64,000 nt of DNA. It comes from CAYRHN01 sp964424115 (GTDB lineage Bacteria > Chloroflexota > Anaerolineae > Anaerolineales > Anaerolineaceae). A program made the position numbers and the translations under genes. Of the stretch, positions 14,742 to 23,101 are shown one piece after another. How positions within the stretch are numbered: position 1 is the stretch's first letter; the number at the start of each line of letters is the position of its first letter. A model generated the notes under the pieces. That model had not been told where the DNA came from. It worked only from the letters and a program-made list of their open reading frames with translations, and did no database searches. The DNA lies in contig CAYRHN010000001.1 in assembly GCA_964424115.1 (NCBI GenBank), positions 186,001 to 250,000 of the forward strand, written 5' to 3'.

Positions 14742-15700
14742 TCGACAACCATACCACCTCTGTCAGGGAGTCCCTGCGGGCGATGATCGCCAAGATCGAC
14801 GCAAAACCCGCCCCGGTGGATCCTCCCCGGACTGTTTCGGTGTTCCAGCGCGTCTGGCCGGCCGAGTTTGATATCTACCGCAGCGATCCCAAAGCGATAC
14901 CGCTCAGTCCGGATCATTTCTACCCAAACCTGTGCCCGAACTGCGGCGGGACGGAGATCATGGCCGTCTACGTGATCAGCGAAGGCCCGTTCCAGTACCC
15001 GAAAGGCAAGTGCAAGTGGCTGGATTACCCCAAGAAAGGCTGGTACCTGGGCGAGATGAAAGTGGCCTGGTGTCCGGTTTGTAAGTCTGGCCATAACCGG
15101 CTCTTCCTGGAGCGCAACAGCGGCCTTTCGGGGAATGATCTGTACGTCAGCCTGGAGGATTTCAGCGCCAGAGGCACCTTTGTGGCCAAAGCGCCGGCGT
15201 TGGAGATTGCCCGCCGGGTGCTGGGCATGAACCGCGAGGCCTGCGGTTTTGTTACCTTCGCCAGCGAGGAATACGGGGTGGGCAAGACGCACCTGCTCAA
15301 GGCGCTGGTGAATGGTTTTCGCAACATCGAGGTGATGAGCCGCTATATCACCCTTCCCGATCTGCTCCAGGAGATCAAGGATCTCTTCGGAGAAACTGAC
15401 AACGCAGCCGAACAGGCGGTGAAGAGCTACCGCTGCGCGCGGGTGCTGTGCCTGGATGAGCTGGATAAGGTCAACCTGACCGGTTGGGCGATGCAGACCA
15501 TCTTCCGCCTGCTCAACACCCGCTACGAAGAGCGCGACAGCCTGTTGACCGTCATGGCCACCAACACGCTGCCGGATAACATGCCGCCCGAGATGGGCTA
15601 CCTGGCCAGCCGCATGCGCGAGGGCGAGGTAGTGATCGTCGGCGGCCCGGATGTGCGCGCGATCAAGGGTGGTTTCCGCGGCGGGAAGGATGGGGAATAG
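14738..15700 (+). CDS. DnaC-like AAA+ helicase loader
   Basis: Encodes 320 residues. An N-terminal zinc ribbon (CPNCGG near 66 and CPVCKSG near 110) is followed by an AAA+ ATPase: Walker A YGVGKTHLLKAL (about residue 180), Walker B VLCLDELDKV (about 238) and sensor 1-type VMATNTLPD (about 270). It would load the replicative helicase at the phage origin. It overlaps the initiator gene by 4 bases (ATGA), so the two are translated together. No phage helicase gene is seen, so the host helicase is probably recruited. Confidence 0.85.
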   Translation: MIDNHTTSVRESLRAMIAKIDAKPAPVDPPRTVSVFQRVWPAEFDIYRSDPKAIPLSPDHFYPNLCPNCGGTEIMAVYVISEGPFQYPKGKCKWLDYPKKGWYLGEMKVAWCPVCKSGHNRLFLERNSGLSGNDLYVSLEDFSARGTFVAKAPALEIARRVLGMNREACGFVTFASEEYGVGKTHLLKALVNGFRNIEVMSRYITLPDLLQEIKDLFGETDNAAEQAVKSYRCARVLCLDELDKVNLTGWAMQTIFRLLNTRYEERDSLLTVMATNTLPDNMPPEMGYLASRMREGEVVIVGGPDVRAIKGGFRGGKDGE

Positions 15701-15701
15701 C

Positions 15702-16571
15702 ATGGATACTGTGCAATTATCATCGGTTACTAGGCCAGTCCTACGCTATTTTGGAGGTAAATTCCGGTTGGCACCGTGGATTATCGCTCAATTCCCCCCA
15801 CATTTGTGCTATGTCGAACCCTTTGGCGGAGCTATGGGCGTCCTGCTGCGCAAGATCCCCAGCCTGTTTGAGGTCTACAACGATTTGGATACAGAAGTGG
15901 TCAACTTTTTTCGCGTTTTACGCGAAGAACCAGACGCTTTAATCCAGGCAATTCAAATGACTCCATACTCGCGCGAAGAGCAAAAACTGGCCTTTGAGTC
16001 TACGGAAGGCGTGAGCGATTTAGAACGTGCCCGTCGGCTCTACACGCGCTGCTGGCAAAGTCATGGTGGCGGCCGCACCCAGTGGCGCACAGGCTGGCGC
16101 TACCAGGTGAGTAACAAACGGGGACGCAGCCAAATAGAAGACTGGAACCAAATCGAACATCTTGAGGCGATTGTGAAACGCTTGAAGAATGTTCAGATCG
16201 AGCACGACGATGCGATCCGCGTGATCACTCGCTATGACCGACCTGATACATTGTTTTACATCGACCCACCCTATCTGATGCATACGAGATCGATCCGGTG
16301 GGGCAAGAAAGCATACACGTGCGAACTGGATGATGCTTATCACGTTCGTCTGGCAGAAGTGCTAAAGCAAGTTCAGGGGATGGTGTTGATCAGCGGAAAA
16401 CCTTCGCCGATGTACGACGACCTCTACGCTGGCTGGTTTTGCGCAAGAATAACAGTTCCGACAGATTTTCAGTCCAGCACAGTGGAATGTTTGTGGGTAT
16501 CGCCGAAAACGATGTCGAAACAACGACAAATGTCCCTGTTTACTGACCTGATATCCGGCGGCCTTTCCTGA
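15702..16571 (+). CDS. D12-class adenine-N6 DNA methyltransferase (Dam-like)
   Basis: Encodes 289 residues from ATG 15702, just after the loader stop. Motifs in order: RYFGGKFRLAPWI (SAM-binding helper), CYVEPFGGAMGVLL (motif I) and TLFYIDPPYL with the DPPY catalytic motif (about residues 183-192). This is the Dam/D12 order. No cognate restriction enzyme lies beside it. Such solitary phage methylases can protect phage DNA from host restriction or modulate replication at the origin. The recognition sequence cannot be read from the protein. Confidence 0.9.
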   Translation: MDTVQLSSVTRPVLRYFGGKFRLAPWIIAQFPPHLCYVEPFGGAMGVLLRKIPSLFEVYNDLDTEVVNFFRVLREEPDALIQAIQMTPYSREEQKLAFESTEGVSDLERARRLYTRCWQSHGGGRTQWRTGWRYQVSNKRGRSQIEDWNQIEHLEAIVKRLKNVQIEHDDAIRVITRYDRPDTLFYIDPPYLMHTRSIRWGKKAYTCELDDAYHVRLAEVLKQVQGMVLISGKPSPMYDDLYAGWFCARITVPTDFQSSTVECLWVSPKTMSKQRQMSLFTDLISGGLS

Positions 16572-16584
16572 CAAGGAGGAAACT

Positions 16585-17067
16585 GTGAACAAAGTATTTG
16601 CTTTATTGGCTCTCATCCTGCTGCTGGTATTTGCACTACCCATGCTGCAAACCTGCAACGTGCCGGCAATGCAGGCGCAGGCGATGATCGAACAGGCCAA
16701 AGCCAACCAGGAGACGGCAAAGGCAGCCCAGGCGGCTGCCGGCGCGGCCAACACCTCCTCGTTCTTCTTCGGCCTGGTGGTGGCATTGGTAGTGGTTACC
16801 TTGTGCGGCTTGCTTGCCTACCTGGTCTATACCCGCGTCCGCCATCAACAGCAGCTGGAGCAAACCAACCAGTTCAACCAGCCGCGCCCATACCTTCCCC
16901 GTGTGACCCAGACACCGTCTTTGGTCCCCGGGGATCCGATCCAGCAGTTGATCCAGCTCCAGACCCTGCAAATGCTGCAAGGCATGAACCAGCGCAGCAT
17001 TCCGGGGGGCATGCCGTCCCAGTTGCCTTCTCCGAGGCGATCTGCAGAAATCGAAGAGGAGTGGTGA
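16585..17067 (+). CDS. Two-helix membrane protein of the FtsK-like module
   Basis: Encodes 160 residues behind AAGGAGG. Hydrophobic helix 1 at residues 4-20 (signal or anchor), a short Ala/Gln-rich helix (QAMIEQAKANQETAKAAQAAA), then membrane helix 2 at about 60-83. The C-terminal 75 residues are Gln/Pro-rich. The stop overlaps the start of the ATPase gene (TGATG), and both proteins share an anchor plus Ala/Gln coiled region plus second-helix layout. A paired membrane complex is likely; function unknown. Confidence 0.65.
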   Translation: MNKVFALLALILLLVFALPMLQTCNVPAMQAQAMIEQAKANQETAKAAQAAAGAANTSSFFFGLVVALVVVTLCGLLAYLVYTRVRHQQQLEQTNQFNQPRPYLPRVTQTPSLVPGDPIQQLIQLQTLQMLQGMNQRSIPGGMPSQLPSPRRSAEIEEEW

Positions 17068-19121
17068 TGAAATACCTGATCATGGTCTTTCTTATCCTCG
17101 GCCTGGTTGTGCTGTGCGGCCTGTCGTTCTTCGGCATGCAGATTTCCAGCACATCCATCCACGCCACCCAGCAGGACGAAGTCAGCCGGGCGACCGCCAC
17201 CGGCCAGGCGGAGGCCATTGCCTACACCGCTACTTCCGACATGCGCACAGCCACTGCGCAGCTGCGGGCTGCGACCGCCACTGCCCAGCGCCAGGCCACC
17301 GAAGTGCAGCAGATCTACGAGCGCAACAGCGCCAACGGCACCGCCCAGGCCGCTCAAAGCACAGCGGAATATCTGAACAGCCAGGCCACCGCCACGGCGG
17401 AAGAGGAAAACCGCCGGAGAATAGCTGAGGCCGTCCGCCGCACCGAAATCGCCGTGGCCAACCAGCAGACAGCAGAGGCGGAATCCGCTATCGCTACCTC
17501 CCAGGCGTATGCCACGGCCACCGAACGGGCCTGGATCATCACGCAAACCGCGCAGGCAGGGTACACATCCCAGACCGCCCAGGCATTCCAGGCAACCGCC
17601 ACGCGCCAGGCAGATATCGCCGGAGTGGAACGCACTGCCGAATCGATCCAGGCTGAGAGCGCCATGCTTTCGCTGGAACAGAAACGGGCAACCAACCTGG
17701 TCAGCGCGGTGGCGCCCTGGGCGATCGGCATTGCGATGGCCGTGGTAGCTTTGTTCATCGCCTGGCGCTGGTCAAAGGTCCAGCAGGTGGGTAAGGTATT
17801 GGTCTTCAATGGCCAGCTGGCTTATGATCCCAACCGCAACCCGCTGCCCTGGATGCGCGTGATGGACGGCGGGCAGATCGATGCCCCGGTCCTTGCGCCG
17901 CCGCAGATGCACGCCGATACCGTTCGCCGCGACCAGGCCATCGACGCGCTCAAGGCCATGCCGTCCGGCTCTGCCAGGCCCCAGCTGCAGTCCGCTTTCA
18001 TGGCGCCCAGGAAAGAAGAGCCGCAGCCCGCGCCGGCGATCATCTTGCCGGAGCAGGCCAACTGGGAGCGTCTGCTCAGCTGGAGCTTCGAGCGCAACAA
18101 GCGCCTGCCGCTGGGCATTGGGGCAGGGGAGCACGGCATCGGGGTGGATCCGGAGGAGACGCCGCACCTGATGATTGCCGGCACCTCCGGGGCTGGAAAA
18201 TCACGCTGCGGGATCCTACCGATCTCTGCCTGCGCGTTATCCGCGGGCTTTCGTGTAGTCACGATGAATGCAGCAGGGGGGGACTACACTTCCCTGTCTT
18301 CCCATCCCAACTTCACAGAACTGGAGGGCGATGGTTCGGTGATCGCCGACGCGCTGGAAGCTGTGGTTGCGGAGATGGAGCGCCGGTCGCATGAGCTGCG
18401 CTCGATGGGGGTGTCCACGCTCTCGCGCGCCAACCGTCCGGACCTGGAGCCGGTGATGGTAGTGGTCGACGAGCTGGTGGCATTAGCCTGGCAATCATCT
18501 CCTGCCCTGCGCGACCGCATCTGGCGCTCGATCATCCAGATCACCAGCAAGGGCCGCAAGCTGGGGCTCATGCTGGTGGTGGCGACCACGGATCCCACGC
18601 ACCGCACGCTGGGGCGCGAAGGCCTCACGGTGCGCGACAACTGCGCGGTGATGACCTTCCGCGTCAAGTCCGGTGCAGTATCCCAGGCGGTGCTTGGGCA
18701 ATATGGCGCGGAGGAGCTTGGCAAGGATCAGTTCCTGGTGCGCCTGATCAACGACATGATCCGCGGGGTGGCCTTCCATCCTTCGGATGACGAGGTCAAG
18801 AGCTTCCTGGCCTCCCGGCCGGTAGTCGCTTTACCGATCTCCTCCTGGATAGGCGAAGGGAAAGGACAGCTTCAACCGGATATCTCGGACCTCAAATCCA
18901 GGATCATTGGTCTTCACCAGCAGGGTAAGACCATCACCCAGATCTGCAACGAGATCTATGGCACAACCGGAGGACGTTTCTGGTACCTGGTCAGGAAGAC
19001 CGTCGAAGACAACACTTCTACTGCTACTTCTACCAACACTTCTACCAACACTTCTACCAAAACCGAGCCGGAAGTGGGCGCACAGACGGTAGAAGTAGAA
19101 GCTAATCAAAAGGAGAACTGA
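17067..19121 (+). CDS. Membrane-anchored FtsK/HerA-like ATPase
   Basis: Encodes 684 residues from ATG 17067. Membrane helix 1 at 2-24; a long Ala/Thr/Gln-rich helical segment (about 40-200) probably outside the membrane or coiled; helix 2 at about 210-236. A cytosolic FtsK-type ATPase follows, with Walker A GTSGAGKS (372-379), Walker B VMVVVDEL (about 464-471), and a helix-turn-helix-like end (GKTITQICNEIYG). It should pump or thread double-stranded DNA at the membrane. FtsK-like ATPases are not a usual part of siphovirus early regions. A Thr/Asn/Ser tandem repeat sits near the C-terminus. Substrate is unknown. Confidence 0.75.
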   Translation: MKYLIMVFLILGLVVLCGLSFFGMQISSTSIHATQQDEVSRATATGQAEAIAYTATSDMRTATAQLRAATATAQRQATEVQQIYERNSANGTAQAAQSTAEYLNSQATATAEEENRRRIAEAVRRTEIAVANQQTAEAESAIATSQAYATATERAWIITQTAQAGYTSQTAQAFQATATRQADIAGVERTAESIQAESAMLSLEQKRATNLVSAVAPWAIGIAMAVVALFIAWRWSKVQQVGKVLVFNGQLAYDPNRNPLPWMRVMDGGQIDAPVLAPPQMHADTVRRDQAIDALKAMPSGSARPQLQSAFMAPRKEEPQPAPAIILPEQANWERLLSWSFERNKRLPLGIGAGEHGIGVDPEETPHLMIAGTSGAGKSRCGILPISACALSAGFRVVTMNAAGGDYTSLSSHPNFTELEGDGSVIADALEAVVAEMERRSHELRSMGVSTLSRANRPDLEPVMVVVDELVALAWQSSPALRDRIWRSIIQITSKGRKLGLMLVVATTDPTHRTLGREGLTVRDNCAVMTFRVKSGAVSQAVLGQYGAEELGKDQFLVRLINDMIRGVAFHPSDDEVKSFLASRPVVALPISSWIGEGKGQLQPDISDLKSRIIGLHQQGKTITQICNEIYGTTGGRFWYLVRKTVEDNTSTATSTNTSTNTSTKTEPEVGAQTVEVEANQKEN
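19014..19061 (+). repeat. Four 12-bp tandem repeats
   Basis: Units of ACTTCTACCAAC type at 19014, 19026, 19038 and 19050 encode a TSTATSTNTSTNTSTK linker near the end of the ATPase. Copy number may vary by slippage. Confidence 0.8.
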
Positions 19122-19122
19122 T

Positions 19123-19359
19123 ATGCAAGGACAGATGTACATCATTCGCGAGGGCGAGCTGATCGAGCGCGTCGCTGAGGCGGTAGCCAGGTTCAAGAAG
19201 CGCTTTCCCTACCTTGAGCCGGATACCTGCCTGGTCAACATCAAGGCGGTCCCGCAGGCAGTGGTGATCAATGGGATCATTGTTGAACCGGTTCAGCATA
19301 TCTTACCTGATCATTTTTGGGTGTTGCAGGATACGAAGCCAACTAAGGACAGCCAATGA
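19123..19359 (+). CDS. Hypothetical phage protein, 78 residues
   Basis: Lies between the ATPase gene and another membrane protein gene, 1 bp from the first and overlapping the second by 4. Sequence starts MQGQMYIIREGELIERVAEA; an N-terminal helix then a short beta section. AAGGAG precedes the start. No family recognised. Confidence 0.6.
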   Translation: MQGQMYIIREGELIERVAEAVARFKKRFPYLEPDTCLVNIKAVPQAVVINGIIVEPVQHILPDHFWVLQDTKPTKDSQ

Positions 19360-20093
19360 GCCGCACAACCAAGATCATCTGGGCGATCTACATCTCCCTG
19401 CTTGGCGTGCTGCTGCCTCACACTGCCTGGCTGTTCGTCCAATTCGAGGATCCCTCCTGGGGAATTTGGGCGCTAGTTGTGGCTGTGGCAGCTTCCTTTG
19501 CCTTCGAAGCGGCTATTGCAGTCCTGACCCACCGCCTGGCGCGGCATATCGAAACTACACCCAAACGGCTGAACGCCTGGCGGAAGTTCAACTACCGTTA
19601 CCTGAACGCCTATTCGCTCGGCCTGTTGGTCAGCCTGGCGATCTCTGCCCTGGCGAATCTGGCCCATGCCGTGGAGTTCGGCGGGGAGCTGACCATCTTC
19701 ACCCGCTGGGGGATTCCTCAGCAGGTGTACCAGTTGGGATTCGGGGCGGTGCTGCCGTTCGTCTCGCTGCTGTTCGCCCGGGTGCTTTCGAATGTCAGCG
19801 AAGCCGAATCCGAAGAGGATCCGGAGGTGACCGCGATTCGGGTCCAGTTATCCGAGTCTCGTACCCAATTGCGTGTAGTCGAGAAGGAACGTAATCAGGC
19901 GCTGACGGATGCGAAGCTCTCTCAGGAGCGCCTCGGTGCGGTCGGGGAATTGTTCACCAGGTTGTTCGCTCCGGCCAAACGGGAACGGATCCTGGCTGCG
20001 CGCGAGCAGTGGCCGGAGCTGCCGGCTTCGGCGATCGCGATCATGTGCGATTCGTCGCCGTCGTATGTTTGCGAAGTGTTGGGAGGGAAGTGA
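19356..20093 (+). CDS. Four-helix membrane protein with coiled coil
   Basis: Encodes 245 residues. Hydrophobic helices near 7-26, 37-57, 86-106 and 124-143 are followed by a coiled coil (about 150-200, VQLSESRTQLRVVEKERNQALTDAKLS). A C-terminal helix-turn-helix-like end (LPASAIAIMCDSSPSYVCEVL) is also visible. The ATPase gene's product has a similar cytosolic end. Together with 16585-19121 it forms a membrane module of unknown function. Confidence 0.65.
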   Translation: MSRTTKIIWAIYISLLGVLLPHTAWLFVQFEDPSWGIWALVVAVAASFAFEAAIAVLTHRLARHIETTPKRLNAWRKFNYRYLNAYSLGLLVSLAISALANLAHAVEFGGELTIFTRWGIPQQVYQLGFGAVLPFVSLLFARVLSNVSEAESEEDPEVTAIRVQLSESRTQLRVVEKERNQALTDAKLSQERLGAVGELFTRLFAPAKRERILAAREQWPELPASAIAIMCDSSPSYVCEVLGGK

Positions 20094-20275
20094 TGAATAT
20101 CCCTGATCCAATTCCCTGCAAGAAATGCGGGCGCATGCCTCAGATCCGTATTCGCAAGTACACGGCGATGATCTACTGCTCGCGCGGCTGCATGCGTTTG
20201 TTCAAGAAGGACGCCAATGAGGCGGTCCGAGCCTGGAACGAAGCGAACAAGAACGAGATGATCACGAAGGCATGA
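20093..20275 (+). CDS. Lar-like zinc-finger protein
   Basis: Encodes 60 residues from ATG 20093 (TGATG overlap). PCKKCGRMPQIR, YCSRGC and the ending NEAVRAWNEANK match the Lar restriction-alleviation family, where paired cysteine motifs are followed by EAIxAWNRR. Lar proteins of other phages temper type I restriction. This member is short and the function is inferred. Its presence near a methylase gene fits anti-restriction. Confidence 0.65.
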   Translation: MNIPDPIPCKKCGRMPQIRIRKYTAMIYCSRGCMRLFKKDANEAVRAWNEANKNEMITKA

Positions 20276-20299
20276 AATAGAAGTCACACGGAGGAATAA

Positions 20300-20545
20300 T
20301 TGGAACCACAAACCATGACGCAGTTGCGGTGCTCATGCGGAGAGATCATTGGCACAACAGTACAGGTAGGACGGGAGCGGTGGTTGGAGGTTGGCGGGGC
20401 ACAGCTTCAATATTTCAGGGGGCGGTGCAGCAAATGCAAACTGATCATATACTTCAATTCCCTGGATGGGCGGTTGAGTGACCTGCTTGAGAACGTCAGG
20501 CAATTACGATCCAAAAGTACCGAAAAGCCCTCTGAAATTGCTTGA
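20300..20545 (+). CDS. Small zinc-finger protein (Com-like)
   Basis: Encodes 81 residues. TTG 20300 is chosen as start because GGAGGA lies 5 bases before it; ATG 20315 would lack a ribosome site. CSCG (residues 11-14) and CSKC (about 43-46) frame a short beta section, as in the zinc-finger translational regulator Com of Mu-like phages. The match is to the general shape only. It is the last gene before a promoter/terminator pair. Confidence 0.55.
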   Translation: MEPQTMTQLRCSCGEIIGTTVQVGRERWLEVGGAQLQYFRGRCSKCKLIIYFNSLDGRLSDLLENVRQLRSKSTEKPSEIA

Positions 20546-20570
20546 CATATTTATTTATGGGTTATAGAAT
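20542..20570 (+). promoter_or_regulatory. Strong promoter P1
   Basis: TTGACA (20542-20547), 17-base spacer, TAGAAT (20565-20570). It begins in the stop region of the previous gene and points into a terminator hairpin and then the HEPN gene. Confidence 0.75.
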
Positions 20571-20578
20571 AGCAATAA

Positions 20579-20620
20579 CCAGCCACGAGGTGCCCCCCTC
20601 ACCCCGTGGTTGGGGTTTTT
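20579..20620 (+). terminator. Terminator T1 upstream of the HEPN gene
   Basis: A 14-bp imperfect stem (20579-20592 with 20600-20613) centred on CCACG/CGTGG, followed by GGTTTTT. It closes the early operon, and it would also stop most transcripts from P1 after about 45 bases. Confidence 0.75.
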
Positions 20621-20633
20621 AAGGGGGTGTATA

Positions 20634-22007
20634 ATGATTTCAATCCGTTTTTGTGAAGTTATGATACATAGCAGGGAGAGGTTAGAAATGGAAGATGGGT
20701 TGATTATTAGAGAAATAATTGAGGGGGAAGGATATATTTACGAAAATGGTTACAAAGAAGCAACTCCTTGTGAATTCAAATTTAAGGTTCATTATACAGG
20801 TAGGATTTGCTTTGAAATAAGGATTGATTTATATCCCAGTCTTAAGAAAATATTTACAGACCAAATAACACTTAACGGCCATACTAAAGATGGAGTATTG
20901 CTCGAAGCAAAAGGTTTATCGATTAACAATCACCAGATATTTTTCAATGAAAATAGAAGAATTTATTCAGGGTATGTGTTTTCGAATGGTTATGTTGAGT
21001 TGATTTATTCCGACGAATCACCATTGATATCTTCCGCTGTATGTAAAATGACGAATTTAAAACTATCCCAATGTGATGGATTAAACTTTGATTTGGAGGC
21101 AAGTAAGGTAAAAATAAAGTTGGAGAATTTTTCTCAAGATGACCGGTGGCTAATGCAAACATTAGAAACAGGTGGCGTTTTAGCTAATTGCACTATCGAA
21201 TTTCATGACAATGTTAGTTTTGAAGAAGCCGACAAATATTTAAATCAGTTGTGTAGTTTATTATCTTTATCGCAACGGTGTTATATTTTCCCGACGTGTA
21301 CAGAAAAGGTTTTAAATAATGTAACTTTTAGAAAGAGGTATATAGAACCTGTATTCCTTAATTCTAGGCCAACATCTGGACCTCTGATAAGCGATAAGGA
21401 TTTACCGGGTTTCTTGATATCTAGTTGGAAAAAGATTGAACGCAGCGCTGGAGATTGGAATTTCTATTTGGCTCTAGACTATTACCTTCAATCGCATATG
21501 ATTAGGTCGGTATGGCCTTCTACACTGGGTTTCTTTACAGCGCTCGAGACTTTTAAACAAGCATTTATAAATCATCAAAGCGATGAAGAATATGAACAAT
21601 ATATAAGCAAGAAAGAATTTCACAAAAACCTAGCTCCTAATATTCTTTCGGTATTAAAGGATTCCAAATCTGAATTTCCTACAATTCTTCAAAACGATGA
21701 TGAAAAACTTGTAATTCGTTCAAAAATTTTCGAGATAAATAGAAGAGGATACAAATCGATTTTAAGAGAAATGTTCGAATCTCTAAAAATTGATCTACCG
21801 TCTGAAGAGCTAAATGAATTGATTTCCTTTAGGAATAATATCATTCATAGAGGTGCTCCTCAAGAAGAGGATAGTACAACTTCATATATAATTTCTCTCA
21901 GGTTCTGTAATCTATTAGAAATGCTATTCTTAAAAACTCTTGACTATTATGGTCCATACGTTTCTTATGATAAAACAGTGCAAGTTGTAACGCATTCAGA
22001 TGATTGA
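20634..22007 (+). CDS. HEPN-domain protein, candidate abortive-infection moron
   Basis: Encodes 457 residues from ATG 20634 (AGGGGGTG upstream); ATG 20688 with GGGAGAGG is an alternative. The first half is beta-rich and unassigned. The C-terminal half is helical and contains LISFRNNIIHRGAP, the Rx4-6H signature of HEPN ribonucleases. Layout and length recall ApeA-like defence proteins. GC is far lower than in flanking phage genes, and the gene is bounded by promoter/terminator pairs, typical of a late-acquired moron. Defence against other phages is the likely role but is inferred. Confidence 0.7.
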   Translation: MISIRFCEVMIHSRERLEMEDGLIIREIIEGEGYIYENGYKEATPCEFKFKVHYTGRICFEIRIDLYPSLKKIFTDQITLNGHTKDGVLLEAKGLSINNHQIFFNENRRIYSGYVFSNGYVELIYSDESPLISSAVCKMTNLKLSQCDGLNFDLEASKVKIKLENFSQDDRWLMQTLETGGVLANCTIEFHDNVSFEEADKYLNQLCSLLSLSQRCYIFPTCTEKVLNNVTFRKRYIEPVFLNSRPTSGPLISDKDLPGFLISSWKKIERSAGDWNFYLALDYYLQSHMIRSVWPSTLGFFTALETFKQAFINHQSDEEYEQYISKKEFHKNLAPNILSVLKDSKSEFPTILQNDDEKLVIRSKIFEINRRGYKSILREMFESLKIDLPSEELNELISFRNNIIHRGAPQEEDSTTSYIISLRFCNLLEMLFLKTLDYYGPYVSYDKTVQVVTHSDD

Positions 22008-22055
22008 TCATAGTCAATAGCGTGAAAAATTTATGAAGTCTATTTAATTAATGTC

Positions 22056-22084
22056 TTGTAATTTCAATCCATCTTTGTTATAAC
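22056..22084 (+). promoter_or_regulatory. Candidate late promoter P2
   Basis: TTGTAA (22056-22061), 17-base spacer, TATAAC (22079-22084). It is the only promoter-like sequence seen ahead of the 20-kb late operon. Confidence 0.6.
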
Positions 22085-22119
22085 ATAAGCAACTAAATAT
22101 CCGGCTCAACCGAAACTAG

Positions 22120-22178
22120 CCGCTCGGAAACAGGCACAGCCTTCGCGCTGACCGCCTGTTTCCGGGCGGTTTTCGTTT
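22120..22178 (+). terminator. Terminator T2 between late promoter and late genes
   Basis: A 16-bp stem (22120-22135 with 22154-22169, one G-T pair) containing CGGAAACAGGC/GCCTGTTTCCG, an 18-base loop and TTTTCGTTT. Late genes can only be expressed from P2 if it is read through. Confidence 0.8.
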
Positions 22179-22208
22179 AAGCCATTCCCACAATCTTCCG
22201 GAGGACCT

Positions 22209-22640
22209 ATGGAACCAACCGCAATCGTGCAAGCCGCACAACCCGATTTTCTCTCCCAATTCCTGCAAAACCTGCTTCTGGCTTTGCTTCCCATATTGGC
22301 TGCCTCAGCTGCCACCTGGTTGCTGGCCAAAGCGCGCCAGGTCTGGGCTCAGTTCAAGGCCACCAAACCTGATCTGGCAACCGAGCTGGAGAGCATTGCC
22401 CGCACGGTGGTCATGGCCGCTGAACAGGCCGGCGCATCCCAGCTCATCAAGAACAAAAAGGACTATGCAATCCAGATGGCGCAAAACTACCTGGCCCTCA
22501 AAGGGCTGAAGATCGATCTTCCCTTGATCGACGCTGCCATCGAAGCGGCAGTGTACGAAGTGATCAACAGCCAGCCGGGTGGAAAGTTGTACAAATCCTC
22601 CGTTCCGCTTGGCGATCTGCTCCCGGATAATGAGATCTGA
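22209..22640 (+). CDS. Phage holin, LLH-type
   Basis: Encodes 143 residues behind GGAGG. One N-terminal membrane helix (about 18-42, FLQNLLLALLPILAASAATWLL) is followed by a helical cytosolic part with VVMAAEQAGASQLIKNKKDYA and a final AAVYEVINS, the pattern of LLH/holin-6 proteins. It would form membrane holes that release the lysin. Unusually it is the first late gene, 20 kb from the lysin at 42.2 kb. Confidence 0.75.
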   Translation: MEPTAIVQAAQPDFLSQFLQNLLLALLPILAASAATWLLAKARQVWAQFKATKPDLATELESIARTVVMAAEQAGASQLIKNKKDYAIQMAQNYLALKGLKIDLPLIDAAIEAAVYEVINSQPGGKLYKSSVPLGDLLPDNEI

Positions 22641-22654
22641 TCCGGGGGAACGCC

Positions 22655-23101
22655 ATGAGTGAAGCGATACTCACCATCATCCTGGCTTTGATCGGCAGCG
22701 GCCTGGTAACTGCCGCCTTCAATGCCGTTACCGAACGGCGCAAGCGCAAGGCGGACACGAAGAAAGCGGAAGCGGACACCAGGAAGACCGACGCCGAAAC
22801 CGCCAGCCAGATTACCGAGGCGGCCCTTACCCTGGTCCAGCCGCTGCAGAACCGGATCGAAGTCCTGGAAAAGCTTGTTGCTGAGCAGGGAAAGAAACTG
22901 GACGAGCAGGACCACAGAATCGCTGACCAGGACAAGAAACTCGCTGACCAGGAACGCAAACTGGCGCGATCGAGCATGATCATCAAACGCTACGCCGAAC
23001 GCATTGAAGAGCTGATGCGCGGTATTGAGAACTTACTTCAGCAATTGGCCGATAAGAAGATCGAGCCTTGCTGGAAACCTTCAGACTGGAGCCCTGACTG
23101 A
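22655..23101 (+). CDS. Membrane-anchored coiled-coil protein
   Basis: Encodes 148 residues. One N-terminal membrane helix (5-24) is followed by a long charged coiled coil with heptad-like repeats of DEQDHRIADQDKKLADQERK. Its position after the holin gene suggests a lysis accessory or spanin-like role, although no outer-membrane partner is seen. Function uncertain. Confidence 0.6.
   Translation: MSEAILTIILALIGSGLVTAAFNAVTERRKRKADTKKAEADTRKTDAETASQITEAALTLVQPLQNRIEVLEKLVAEQGKKLDEQDHRIADQDKKLADQERKLARSSMIIKRYAERIEELMRGIENLLQQLADKKIEPCWKPSDWSPD

Noticed and set aside
22100..22178. T2 hairpin as a riboswitch or structured regulatory RNA
   Set aside because: The long stem followed by a U-rich tail is explained by an intrinsic terminator; no conserved aptamer motif is recognisable.
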